From Prevotella sp. (GTDB taxonomy: Bacteria; Bacteroidota; Bacteroidia; Bacteroidales; Bacteroidaceae): 33,756 bases of DNA. Below are positions 6,565 through 15,524 of this stretch, piece by piece. Each line of letters starts with the position of its first letter. The stretch's first letter is position 1. The notes under the pieces are model-generated. The model saw only the letters and a list, made by a program, of their open reading frames with translations, had not been told where the DNA came from and did no database searches. Location: contig JAIKWS010000062.1 of NCBI GenBank assembly GCA_024684515.1, positions 1-33,756 on the forward strand, written 5' to 3'. A program made the position numbers and the translations under genes.

Positions 6565-9522
6565 ATGATGAAGCAGGTAAACATGCAATTTCCGCTGAGG
6601 ATGATGACCCTATTATTAGGGCTCTTCCTTTCGGTTGGGGCCTTTGCTCAGCAAATCACTGTGAAAGGCCATGTGAAAGATGCCACTGGTGAACCCATCA
6701 TCGGAGCTACCATCCGAGTGGCCGGCACGCAAGCAGGCGTGGTGAGCGATTTCGATGGCAATTTCCAGATCAAGGCCAACCAGGGCCAGATGCTCAATGT
6801 GACCTACGTGGGCTACCAACCCGCCAACGTGCAGGCAGCCCCCAACGTAGTGATAACCCTACAGGACGATGCCACACTGCTGAAAGACGTGGTGGTGATT
6901 GGCTATGGTACAGTCAAGAAGAGCGATGCCACAGGATCTGTGATGTCGGTGGAAGCCGACCAGCTGAACAAAGGTCTGGCAACATCGCCAGCAGACCTTC
7001 TGCAGGGCAAGACCCCAGGTGTCCAAATTACCACCAACAGTGGTGCTCCTGGTGCCAGCTCTACCATCCGCATTCGCGGTGGATCGTCACTTTCGGCCAG
7101 CAACGACCCTCTGATCGTAATCGACGGACTACCCATCAGTAGTACAGGTATCTCGGGTGGTGACGTGCTGAATACCATCAACCCTAACGACATCGAGAGC
7201 TTCTCAATCCTGAAGGATGCCTCAGCAACAGCCATCTATGGTAGCCGTGCATCTAACGGTGTGATCCTGATCACCACTAAGAAAGGTGCAGCAGGCTCCA
7301 AGCCACGCGTAAACGTTGACATGACAGCATCACTGAAAACAGTTGCCAAGAAAGTCGACGTCATGGGTGCCGATGCCTTCAAGGAATTCTTCACTGCCAA
7401 CTATGGCGACAATGCCGACGCTATGGCAGCCTTAGGAACTGCCAATACCGACTGGCAGGACGAGATCTACCAGACAGCATGGGCAGAAGAAGTCAATGCC
7501 AGCGTGACTGGTGGCTATGTAGCAGAGGATGCCGACTTTAAGATGCCCTATCGTGTTAGTGCCGGCTACCTGAACAACGATGGTACACTGAAGACCTCGA
7601 ACATGGGTCGTGGAACCGTTGGCCTGAACCTCACACCGACACTGCTCAACGACCGTCTGACCATCAACCTCAATGCAAAAGGCGTGTTAACGCACAACTC
7701 ATACGCAGACGAAGGTGCCATCGGCCAGGCAGTGAAATACAACCCACTGAAGCCCGTCTTCAACGAAGATGGCACCTATCACTACTGGATGAATGGCGGA
7801 CTGCCCAACTCCATGGCACTGCTCAACCCAGTGGCTCAGCTGGAGCAGCAAAACAAAGACTCTTATGTACGTCGATTTGTTGGCAATGCACAGTTTGACT
7901 ACAAGTTCAAGTTCCTCGAAGGCCTGCGTGCCAACCTGAACCTCGGCCTTGACTTCTCTACCACCTCGGGATGGAACGTCACCGACTATCAGAGTGAGAT
8001 CTCCTGGCATGCCAAGGACCAGAACGGCAGTGGCCTGTGGCAGAAATACACACAGCTGCGTCGTGACCAGACGCTGGAGTTCTATCTCGACTATGCCCGT
8101 GAACTGGAAGAGCTCAAGAGCCGCTTTGACATCCTGGCAGGTTATTCCTGGCAGCGTTTCTTCAACAGAACCACTGACTACCTGGTATCCAACGATGGCA
8201 AGAACACCGAATTCGCAACGACACCACTCTTCAAGACCGAGAGCTATCTGGTTTCATTCTATGGCCGTCTGAACTGGGCATTCATGGACCGCTATCTGCT
8301 CACTGCTACCCTGCGTAACGATGGCACCTCACGTTTCCAGAACAACAAGTGGGGTCTGTTCCCCTCAGTGGCACTGGCATGGCGCATCAGTGAGGAAGGC
8401 TTCCTAAAGAATGTCGACTGGCTGTCGAACCTGAAACTTCGTCTTGGATACGGTATCACTGGTCAGCAGAATATCGGACAGGGAGACTATCCCTCTATCC
8501 CCACCTATCATACCAACCAGGCAGGTTCATACTATTGGTTTGGCAACAATGTCATTGTACCTATCACCCCGAAAGGATATGCAGCCCAGATTAAATGGGA
8601 GGAGACAACGACTTACAACGTCGGCCTGGACTTCGGATTCATGAGAAACCGCATCAACGGTAGCATTGACGTCTACAAGCGTAAGACCAACGACCTGCTC
8701 AACTACGTTCCCGTATCGGCCATGACCAACCTCACCAACTACCTTCTGCAGAATGTTGGCGACATGGAGAACAAAGGTATTGAAGTAGCCCTGAACGTAG
8801 TGCCTATCGAGAGCAAGGACCTGCGTTGGGAAGTTGGTTTCAACGTATCATACAACAAGAACGAAATCACCCGTCTGACCGCTAGTGACGACCCCACCTA
8901 CCCTGGTGTGGAAACTGGTGGCATCTCTGGCGGTGTAGGCAACAACGTGCAGATCCAGAAGGTGGGCAACCCCATCAACTCGTTCTACGTATTCCAGCAG
9001 GTATATGACGAGGCAGGCAAGCCATTGGAGGGTGTCTATGTAGACCGTAACCACGACGGACAGATTACCGACGACGACCGCTACGTCTATTATAAGCCCG
9101 ACGCAGACGTGAATATCGGCCTGAATACCGAGCTGAGCTATAAGAAGTGGACGCTATCGGCCTCACTACGCAGCAGCCTCGGCAACTACGTATACAACAA
9201 TGTACAGTCGGATGCTGAGATGAAGGCCGACATGTGGACCAACAACTTCATTGCCAACCGCATCAGTTCAGCTCCCACTACCAACTTCTCACAGGCTCAA
9301 TACAAGAGTGACTACTACGTACAGAATGCTTCTTACCTGAAGCTCGACAAGGTGACACTGGCCTATAACATCTGCGACTGGTGCCGTGTGAACCTCACTG
9401 CACAGAACATCTTTACCATTACCAACTACGAGGGTGTAGACCCCGAGGTTGCCGGTGGTATAGACAATAACATGTATCCACGTTCTCGTAACTTCATTCT
9501 GGGTGCAAGCTTTAACTTTTAA
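6565..9522 (+). CDS. susC: SusC-family TonB-dependent outer-membrane transporter
   Basis: This 985-residue outer-membrane protein has a signal peptide ending near SVGAFAQ. A carboxypeptidase-regulatory-like domain follows (about 30-105, VKGHVKDATGEPIIGATI). Next come the SusC hallmark DVVVIGYG, a plug domain with LLQGKTPGVQI and IRIRGGSSLSASNDPLIVID, and a long beta-barrel ending in aromatic SFNF. It imports maltooligosaccharides bound and trimmed at the surface, energised by TonB. It is the first gene of susCDEF, with susD only 21 bases downstream. Substrate assignment to starch comes from the adjoining SusE/SusF-like binding proteins and two GH13 enzymes. Length is normal. The start has two consecutive ATG codons and is preceded by an overlapping ATG-TAA. 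Confidence 0.96.
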   Translation: MMKQVNMQFPLRMMTLLLGLFLSVGAFAQQITVKGHVKDATGEPIIGATIRVAGTQAGVVSDFDGNFQIKANQGQMLNVTYVGYQPANVQAAPNVVITLQDDATLLKDVVVIGYGTVKKSDATGSVMSVEADQLNKGLATSPADLLQGKTPGVQITTNSGAPGASSTIRIRGGSSLSASNDPLIVIDGLPISSTGISGGDVLNTINPNDIESFSILKDASATAIYGSRASNGVILITTKKGAAGSKPRVNVDMTASLKTVAKKVDVMGADAFKEFFTANYGDNADAMAALGTANTDWQDEIYQTAWAEEVNASVTGGYVAEDADFKMPYRVSAGYLNNDGTLKTSNMGRGTVGLNLTPTLLNDRLTINLNAKGVLTHNSYADEGAIGQAVKYNPLKPVFNEDGTYHYWMNGGLPNSMALLNPVAQLEQQNKDSYVRRFVGNAQFDYKFKFLEGLRANLNLGLDFSTTSGWNVTDYQSEISWHAKDQNGSGLWQKYTQLRRDQTLEFYLDYARELEELKSRFDILAGYSWQRFFNRTTDYLVSNDGKNTEFATTPLFKTESYLVSFYGRLNWAFMDRYLLTATLRNDGTSRFQNNKWGLFPSVALAWRISEEGFLKNVDWLSNLKLRLGYGITGQQNIGQGDYPSIPTYHTNQAGSYYWFGNNVIVPITPKGYAAQIKWEETTTYNVGLDFGFMRNRINGSIDVYKRKTNDLLNYVPVSAMTNLTNYLLQNVGDMENKGIEVALNVVPIESKDLRWEVGFNVSYNKNEITRLTASDDPTYPGVETGGISGGVGNNVQIQKVGNPINSFYVFQQVYDEAGKPLEGVYVDRNHDGQITDDDRYVYYKPDADVNIGLNTELSYKKWTLSASLRSSLGNYVYNNVQSDAEMKADMWTNNFIANRISSAPTTNFSQAQYKSDYYVQNASYLKLDKVTLAYNICDWCRVNLTAQNIFTITNYEGVDPEVAGGIDNNMYPRSRNFILGASFNF

Positions 9523-9527
9523 TCATT

Positions 9528-9534
9528 AAGGAGG
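9528..9534 (+). promoter_or_regulatory. Strong ribosome-binding site of susD
   Basis: AAGGAGG lies nine bases before the susD ATG. Such a full Shine-Dalgarno sequence is unusual in this phylum, where initiation is often independent of it, and may support high SusD output from the operon. Confidence 0.6.
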
Positions 9535-9543
9535 ACAAGAAAT

Positions 9544-11103
9544 ATGAAATTCAATATCATAAAGAGTGGTCTCTTGACATTTGGCATGGCTGCCGTCGTC
9601 TCTTGTACAGGCGACCTGGACGTGACCCCTATAGATCCCAATCTGGATACGCCAGAGAATGTGCTGACAAGTACTGAGGCATACAATCAGCTGCTGGCTA
9701 AGTGCTATTCGGCACTGGCAGTGAGCTCACCCGACGGTTCGGGCGGTGGCCCCGACATCTCAGGCATCGATGGTGGCTTCGGCCAGTACCTACGTGCGTT
9801 GTTCAACCTGCAGGAGCTGCCCACCGACGAGTGTGTCATGGGATGGAACGACCAGACCATCAAGGATCTGCACGGACTATCATGGACATCGTCCGATGTG
9901 TTCATCTCTGCCTGCTATAGCCGTGTGTTCTATCAGATTTCCATCTGTAACGAGGTGATGCGCCAGATTGATGCAGCCTCCAATGCCAGCGACGCTACCA
10001 TGCAGCAGTATCGTGCCGAGGCTCGTGCCCTGCGCGGACTGAGCTATCTACATGCTATAGACCTCTTCGGTAACGTACCTTTTGCCGATGAGAAATCAGA
10101 AGTGGGTGGCACCAATCCAAGCCAGATCAGCCGTGCCGACCTGTTCAACTGGTTAGTAAAAGACATGGAAGAGTGCGCAGAACAGTTGCCCGCCAGCCCG
10201 GAGAAGTATCGCTGCGGTAAGGGTATGGCCTATATGATCCTGGCCAAGCTCTACCTGAATGCCAAGGTCTATACGGGCACTGCCAACTACGACAAGTGTG
10301 CAGAGTACTGCCAGAAGATCATCGACCTAGGCTACAAGCTCGAGTCGTCGGCCGACTACTACAAGATGTTCTGTGCCGACAACGACCAGATGCAGGGCAT
10401 CGGCCACGAGCTAATCTTCAGTGTCTACCAAGACCATATCAACACTCAGGCCTATGGTGGTTCTACCTATATCATCTGTGCTAGCATAGGTGGCAATATG
10501 GTTCCCTCCGACTACGGACTTGGTGGCGATGGCTGGGGCGGTATCCGTGTCACACCTCAGTTTGTAGACAAGTTTGGTGATAACGACCAACGTGCAAAGT
10601 TCTTCACCGACGGACAGTCGAAGAAGATTTCAGACCTGAGCAACTTCCAGCATGGCTATGCCTTCACGAAGTTCACCAACCTGAAAGCCGACGGCTCGAT
10701 GATTGACGGTGCTAATGCCTTCCCCGATACCGATGTTCCCCTGTTCCGTCTGGGTGATGTATACCTGATGCTGGCCGAGTGCCAGGTGGTAGGTGGTGTC
10801 AGTTGCGATGGCATTGCCAAATTCAACGACATCCGTACCCGTGCTGGAGTGGCTACCATCGCCAATCCTACGGCTCAGGACATCATCGACGAACGTGCTC
10901 GCGAACTGGCTTGGGAGTGTCATCGCCGTAGTGACCTGGTGCGCTTTAACCAACTCACCACCTCCGACTATATCTGGGCCTACAAAGGTATGAATAGCAA
11001 CGTGGGAACACCTCATGCCGTCGATGCCAAGTACAACCTGTATCCCCTGGCTTCTAGCGATATCATGTCGAATTCGAACCTGAAGCAGAACGAAGGGTAT
11101 TAA
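9544..11103 (+). CDS. susD: SusD-family starch-binding outer-membrane lipoprotein
   Basis: This 519-residue protein has a lipoprotein signal with lipid-attachment Cys at residue 21 (AAVVSC) followed by TGDLD; acidic residues after the Cys favour export to the cell surface. The body shows the RagB/SusD pattern: the N-terminal TSTEAYNQLLAKCY, a helical repeat core including AEARALRGLSYLHAIDLFGNVPF, and the C-terminal IIDERARELAWECHRRSDLVRF with a final YPLASSDIMSN. It forms the lid over SusC and captures maltooligosaccharides. It has a strong ribosome-binding site and follows susC by 21 bases. Length is typical. Confidence 0.95.
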   Translation: MKFNIIKSGLLTFGMAAVVSCTGDLDVTPIDPNLDTPENVLTSTEAYNQLLAKCYSALAVSSPDGSGGGPDISGIDGGFGQYLRALFNLQELPTDECVMGWNDQTIKDLHGLSWTSSDVFISACYSRVFYQISICNEVMRQIDAASNASDATMQQYRAEARALRGLSYLHAIDLFGNVPFADEKSEVGGTNPSQISRADLFNWLVKDMEECAEQLPASPEKYRCGKGMAYMILAKLYLNAKVYTGTANYDKCAEYCQKIIDLGYKLESSADYYKMFCADNDQMQGIGHELIFSVYQDHINTQAYGGSTYIICASIGGNMVPSDYGLGGDGWGGIRVTPQFVDKFGDNDQRAKFFTDGQSKKISDLSNFQHGYAFTKFTNLKADGSMIDGANAFPDTDVPLFRLGDVYLMLAECQVVGGVSCDGIAKFNDIRTRAGVATIANPTAQDIIDERARELAWECHRRSDLVRFNQLTTSDYIWAYKGMNSNVGTPHAVDAKYNLYPLASSDIMSNSNLKQNEGY

Positions 11104-11138
11104 TGCAATTGTCGAACGATTAAAACAAAGGAGAAAAT

Positions 11139-12059
11139 ATGAAAACAAGATATTTCAAGACCGGATTGCTTTTTGCCGCCATCGGCATGCTGTTCACGGC
11201 CTGTGACAGCGATCGCGACGATAATCCGACACTAGGTCCAAGCAATACCCCAACGGAGTTTGTGCTGAATGCCTCACCGCTGTCAGAACAATATATTTAC
11301 ATCTCGAAAGACAACAAGTTGAATCTGACATGGTCGCAGCCCAACTATGCCTTCAATGTTCCCGTCAACTATTATGTCCAGGTCGGTGTCGTGGACAATG
11401 GCACCACCAAGTGGAATGTTGATGATAATGGCCAACCACAGTTCCTTGACACCAGCTATGAGACATGCTCTGCCGCTCTAAGTGGCGAAGAGATCTCGCA
11501 GGCCATCAACCATGTCGACGGCATCACCGACGAGAATAACTGGGTTGACCCAGGCTATCGCGAGATTGCCTTCCGGCTGTATGCCAATGTTCAGACAACA
11601 ACAAAGACTGTGATTGACGGCACGGGCATCTACTCTAATGCCGTAACCTTCAAGTATATGCGTCCTGACAACTCCATCAAGGGACTCGCCAGTCTCTATG
11701 TCATTGGCAACTGCTCAGGCTGGACAGAACCTGCTAAGGGCAATGCTGAGACGCTTGCCGCATGGAGAATCATGGAGACCGAGATTGGCAGCAATATCTT
11801 CCACGGAACATTCGAGATGCCTGCAGGAATGTTGCAGTTCCGCTTCTACAGCAAACTCACCGGATGGGATGGTGGTGACTCTTATGGCACACAGGTCGAT
11901 GATGCTCCTATCGTCTGCAACTTCGACAGCAATGGTGCATTCACCGGTGCTGCCGTCGTTGGAAAGGGCTCATGGGAATTCGATGACTTCCCAGGAGGAA
12001 CTCTCGACATTACTGTTAACAAGAACAAAAACACCGTAACGTTCCAGATTGTTCAGTAA
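11139..12059 (+). CDS. susE: SusE-like outer-membrane starch-binding lipoprotein
   Basis: This 306-residue protein has a lipobox ending at Cys 22 (LFTAC) followed by DSDRDD, a surface-export type acidic stretch. Residues about 35-155 resemble the SusE N-terminal domain (NLTWSQPNYAFNVPVNYYVQVG). From about 185, LYVIGNCSGWTEPAKG to the end forms one carbohydrate-binding beta-domain of the SusE/SusF type. The characterised SusE of Bacteroides thetaiotaomicron is longer and has two such domains, so this version is shorter. It binds starch at the surface without catalysis. AAAGGAG lies before the ATG, 35 bases after susD. Confidence 0.88.
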   Translation: MKTRYFKTGLLFAAIGMLFTACDSDRDDNPTLGPSNTPTEFVLNASPLSEQYIYISKDNKLNLTWSQPNYAFNVPVNYYVQVGVVDNGTTKWNVDDNGQPQFLDTSYETCSAALSGEEISQAINHVDGITDENNWVDPGYREIAFRLYANVQTTTKTVIDGTGIYSNAVTFKYMRPDNSIKGLASLYVIGNCSGWTEPAKGNAETLAAWRIMETEIGSNIFHGTFEMPAGMLQFRFYSKLTGWDGGDSYGTQVDDAPIVCNFDSNGAFTGAAVVGKGSWEFDDFPGGTLDITVNKNKNTVTFQIVQ

Positions 12060-12122
12060 CATAAGCATAATGTTTAACCAGGTTCGAGGGTGACAACACT
12101 CTCCCACCTCAATAAAACAAGA

Positions 12123-13994
12123 ATGAAGATGAAAAAGATTAGTTTCTATATGACGGCCCTGCTGAGTCTGGGACTGGTAGCCTGTAACGAGGACTTCGCC
12201 ACAGAGTTTGTACCACAGACCAATCAGCCAGAGAGCACATTCCCCGCTACTGCCGTCACTGTCACGCCTACGGCATCGACCATCAACCTGGTCGACCTAC
12301 TGGCTGCAGAAGAAGAGCAACCCATTCAGATAGGACAGATAAGCCTGTCGTCAGCTCTTCCCGCCAATACAGTCTTGACTGCTGATGTAGAATTGTCACG
12401 CAACGAGGATTTCTCACAGTCGGTCACCATCAGTGCCAACAGCATTGAGAACAACATCATCAGTGTAATGCCTAGCACGCTGGAAGATGCATACTATGGC
12501 AGCATCACGAAGAATCCTGCCACTACCGATCTCTATATGCGTATGCTGCTGTACACCGTCACCGGTGGCGAGGCAACAACCATCATTGGTACACCAGGAG
12601 CTAACTACTATGGCACTCAGAAAGTGACGCTCATTCCTGAGAACCGAGCCAACATCTCACCTGCCTATTACATCATCGGCGGTCCTAATGACTGGGCAGG
12701 CTCTGCTGCTGACAAGCCCATCAAGTTCAACCATAGTGGACAGGATGTCTATGAAGATCCCATATTCACTGTCGTCTTTGATGCTGCCGCAGAGGGTGAC
12801 ACCTGGTTTGCCATCGGCGACGATGCTGCCTGCGATGCCATCGTAGCTGGTGATTGGAGCAAACTGCTTGGTGTGGTTGGTGGCAATAGCCAGTCAACTG
12901 AAGGACAGCTTGACTTCCGTTACAACATGGGTGCCGACAATTCGTTCTGCGTGCCTGCCGGTCCGAAGAAGATCAAGGTAACCCTCAACATGCTGGAGTA
13001 CACCTTCAAGATTGAATCGGTCAATATTGCTGATGCCTACTATCTCATTGGCGGTCCTGGCGAATGGAGTGCAGAATCTGCTCTTACCATGCCATTCTCA
13101 CACAGCTCATTAAGTGTGGCCGACGATCCCGTCTTCACCTACGTCTTTGCCGGAACAGGTACCGACATGTGGTTTGCCTTTGGCGACAAAGATGCCATCG
13201 ACGGTGTAGCAAGTGGTGACTGGACGAAGCTCTATGGCACGACGGGTGCCAGCGAGGACCTCATTGGTTCTGTGGACCGTCGCTACAACCTCGATGGCGA
13301 CCACTCGTTCCATGTCGACGGCACTGCTAAGTTCTATCGCTTCCAGATCGACATGGCCGACCTCACATACACCATCACTGCCCTCAATTTCGCAGAGTAC
13401 CTCTACGAGGCTGGTGTGAACAATGACTGGGGTGGCAAGGAACAGCCTCTCTACTGCGGAGATGGCAATGGCACCTACGTGGGCTTCTTCTATGCACAGG
13501 ATGCTGACTGGAGCGAAGGCAAGGGAGCCTTCAAGTTCCGCGGTGCTGCCGACAACTGGGACAATGGCAACTATGGTACAGGAACCATCAATGACGACGG
13601 CCTTACTGGCACACTGATCAACGATGGTAACTCTGGTAACATCTTGGTTGAACCGGGCTTCTATCGTGCAGAAGTGAATCTTGCTGACTTGACCTTCACC
13701 ATGACACCTATCAAGGGTATCGGCATCATCGGTCCGGCACAGGCTGGCGGATGGGGTGAAGACACCGACATGACCTATAACCCAGCAACGGGTGCCTGGG
13801 AGGCAACAATCGAACTGGCAGCCGACGAGATGAAATTCCGTGCCAACGACGACTGGGCAATCAACTGGGGTGGCGACACGGGCAACCTCATGCAGGATGG
13901 AGCCAACATCAAGGTGGCCGAGGCTGGTACCTACTTCGTACAGTTCTTCCCACTATGCCAGACGAAGTCCTATTGCACCATGACTAAGCAATAA
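12123..13994 (+). CDS. susF: SusF-like multidomain starch-binding lipoprotein
   Basis: The start at 12123 gives a 623-residue protein with a normal lipoprotein signal ending at Cys 21 (GLVACNED). An in-frame GTG at 12090 would add 11 residues ahead of the signal and is less likely. After an N-terminal domain (to about 180) come four carbohydrate-binding modules. Two are tandem copies of 124 residues beginning YYIIGGPNDW (base 12666) and YYLIGGPGEW (base 13038). A third begins near EAGVNNDWGG, and a fourth near IIGPAQAGGWGED closes the protein. Tryptophans after each IGGP/IIGP turn are likely glucan-stacking residues. It is a surface starch binder without catalytic residues. It is the last gene of the operon before a terminator. 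Confidence 0.87.
   Translation: MKMKKISFYMTALLSLGLVACNEDFATEFVPQTNQPESTFPATAVTVTPTASTINLVDLLAAEEEQPIQIGQISLSSALPANTVLTADVELSRNEDFSQSVTISANSIENNIISVMPSTLEDAYYGSITKNPATTDLYMRMLLYTVTGGEATTIIGTPGANYYGTQKVTLIPENRANISPAYYIIGGPNDWAGSAADKPIKFNHSGQDVYEDPIFTVVFDAAAEGDTWFAIGDDAACDAIVAGDWSKLLGVVGGNSQSTEGQLDFRYNMGADNSFCVPAGPKKIKVTLNMLEYTFKIESVNIADAYYLIGGPGEWSAESALTMPFSHSSLSVADDPVFTYVFAGTGTDMWFAFGDKDAIDGVASGDWTKLYGTTGASEDLIGSVDRRYNLDGDHSFHVDGTAKFYRFQIDMADLTYTITALNFAEYLYEAGVNNDWGGKEQPLYCGDGNGTYVGFFYAQDADWSEGKGAFKFRGAADNWDNGNYGTGTINDDGLTGTLINDGNSGNILVEPGFYRAEVNLADLTFTMTPIKGIGIIGPAQAGGWGEDTDMTYNPATGAWEATIELAADEMKFRANDDWAINWGGDTGNLMQDGANIKVAEAGTYFVQFFPLCQTKSYCTMTKQ
12666..13409 (+). repeat. Internal tandem duplication in susF (2 x 372 bases)
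   Basis: The two 124-codon segments share IGGP-(N/G)-(D/E)W, DDPVF/EDPIF, WFA(I/F)GD, SGDW-KL-G and a conserved R-YN end, showing duplication of one binding module followed by divergence. Confidence 0.75.
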
Positions 13995-14014
13995 GCACTA
14001 TAAGCGAAATCATT

Positions 14015-14053
14015 CAGGCGGACCGCTCAGGGCAGCAGCCCGCCTGTTTTTTT
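14015..14053 (+). terminator. Terminator of the susCDEF operon
   Basis: CAGGCGG (14015-14021) pairs perfectly with CCGCCTG (14040-14046) and is followed by seven T. It lies 20 bases after the susF stop codon and separates susCDEF from the GH13 genes. Confidence 0.85.
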
Positions 14054-14174
14054 AAACATTCGCGTACGAATAAGCGAGCACAAAACAAAATAAAAGATTA
14101 ATTCTATTTGTCGAGCGAAAGTACACTGTCCGCAATGACAATATTGATTATCTGAAAAACGGAATTCTCATACA

Positions 14175-15515
14175 ATGAAGAAACTAATCATTTCTATCAG
14201 TGCAGCCCTGCTCCTGCTGGCAGGTTGCAAGCCACAGCCAAAGAGCATCACCAGCGATTTCCAGCTGGCTGCTGTCGACGACATTGCCATGTATCAGGTC
14301 AACCCCCGCGTGTTTGCCCCACAGAACTCCCTTCGTGCCGTTGCTGCCCGCATCGACAGCATCCGTGAGCTGGGTGTCAACGTGATGTGGGTCATGCCCA
14401 TCTATCCCATCGGCATTGAGAAGGGCAAGAACTCTCCCTACTGCATCAGCAACTATACCGAAGTAGCTCCGGAATTTGGCACTGTTGACGATTTCAAATA
14501 CCTCACTCAGGTTTGTCACGAGCACCAGATGGGTATCATCCTCGACTGGGTAGCCAACCATACCGCCTGGGATCATCCCTGGGTGAAGGAGCACCCCGAC
14601 TGGTACACCCACGATGCCGAGACAGATACCATCATCCATCCTCGTCCCTGGGACTGGTACGATGTGGCCGATCTGAACTATGACAATCGCGACATGCGAC
14701 GTGCCATGATCGATGCCATGAAGTTCTGGATTGTCGAGGTTGGCATCGACGGTTTCCGTTGTGACGTCGCTGATGGTGTTCCTGCTGACTTCTGGAAAGA
14801 TGCAATCAATGAACTGCGTCAGGCTGCCAAGCCCCGTCAGATTGTCATGTTGGCAGAAGGAAAGCGTTCTGACAACTTCACCATTGGCGGCTTTGACATG
14901 AATTATGGCTGGGACTTCAAGGACTCGCTCGTCCATGTATTCAAAGACGGCAAACCCGCCAGCGACCTGATTGCTGCCGACAAAGCCGAATACGACAGTC
15001 TGCCTGCCGGTAAGGTGAAACTACGCTTTACCACTAACCATGACCATGCCACAGAAGCTGCTCCTGTCGTCGAGTTTACCAACGTACGAGGTTCGATGGC
15101 TGCCTACGTTGCCTCTATCTATCTTCATGGTGGCGCACTCATTTACGGTTCGCAGGAAGTTGGTTATCCAGAGACCATCAATTTCTTCAAATACGTCCCC
15201 GTTGACTGGTCGGCAAACGCTGCACTATACGAGGAGTACGAGGAGCTGATCGAGCTTTACAACGAGCACCCTGCCCTTCGCAAGGGCAAGCTAGCCTGTT
15301 GGCCAGCACAGGATGTGCTTGTCTACGAGAAGAGCGACGACAAAGAGCGTTTCCTTATTCTCGTCAATGTGCGCAACAACACACAGGAAGCCCTGATTCC
15401 CTCCGAATGGATAGGAGTGGAGGTTGAGGATGAGATGAGCGACAAAAAGCAGAAGCTCTCCGACCGCATACTGCTAGCACCCTACGAATATCGCATCTTT
15501 GAACTTGAAAAATAA
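14175..15515 (+). CDS. GH13 alpha-amylase/neopullulanase-type lipoprotein
   Basis: This 446-residue retaining alpha-glucan hydrolase shows all four GH13 regions: DWVANHT (124-130), GFRCDVADG with nucleophile D197, MLAEGK with acid/base E228, and FTTNHD with D290. The lipobox ends at Cys 18 (LLLAGC) and is followed by KPQPKS. That lacks the acidic export signal seen in the neighbouring Sus lipoproteins, so it probably faces the periplasm and takes the role SusA has in Bacteroides (inference). It is shorter than many GH13 enzymes but has a catalytic barrel and a C-terminal beta-domain. It begins a new unit 181 bases after susF, beyond the terminator. No consensus promoter was found in that gap. 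The next GH13 starts nine bases downstream. Confidence 0.93.
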   Translation: MKKLIISISAALLLLAGCKPQPKSITSDFQLAAVDDIAMYQVNPRVFAPQNSLRAVAARIDSIRELGVNVMWVMPIYPIGIEKGKNSPYCISNYTEVAPEFGTVDDFKYLTQVCHEHQMGIILDWVANHTAWDHPWVKEHPDWYTHDAETDTIIHPRPWDWYDVADLNYDNRDMRRAMIDAMKFWIVEVGIDGFRCDVADGVPADFWKDAINELRQAAKPRQIVMLAEGKRSDNFTIGGFDMNYGWDFKDSLVHVFKDGKPASDLIAADKAEYDSLPAGKVKLRFTTNHDHATEAAPVVEFTNVRGSMAAYVASIYLHGGALIYGSQEVGYPETINFFKYVPVDWSANAALYEEYEELIELYNEHPALRKGKLACWPAQDVLVYEKSDDKERFLILVNVRNNTQEALIPSEWIGVEVEDEMSDKKQKLSDRILLAPYEYRIFELEK

Positions 15516-15524
15516 TTATTGTTC

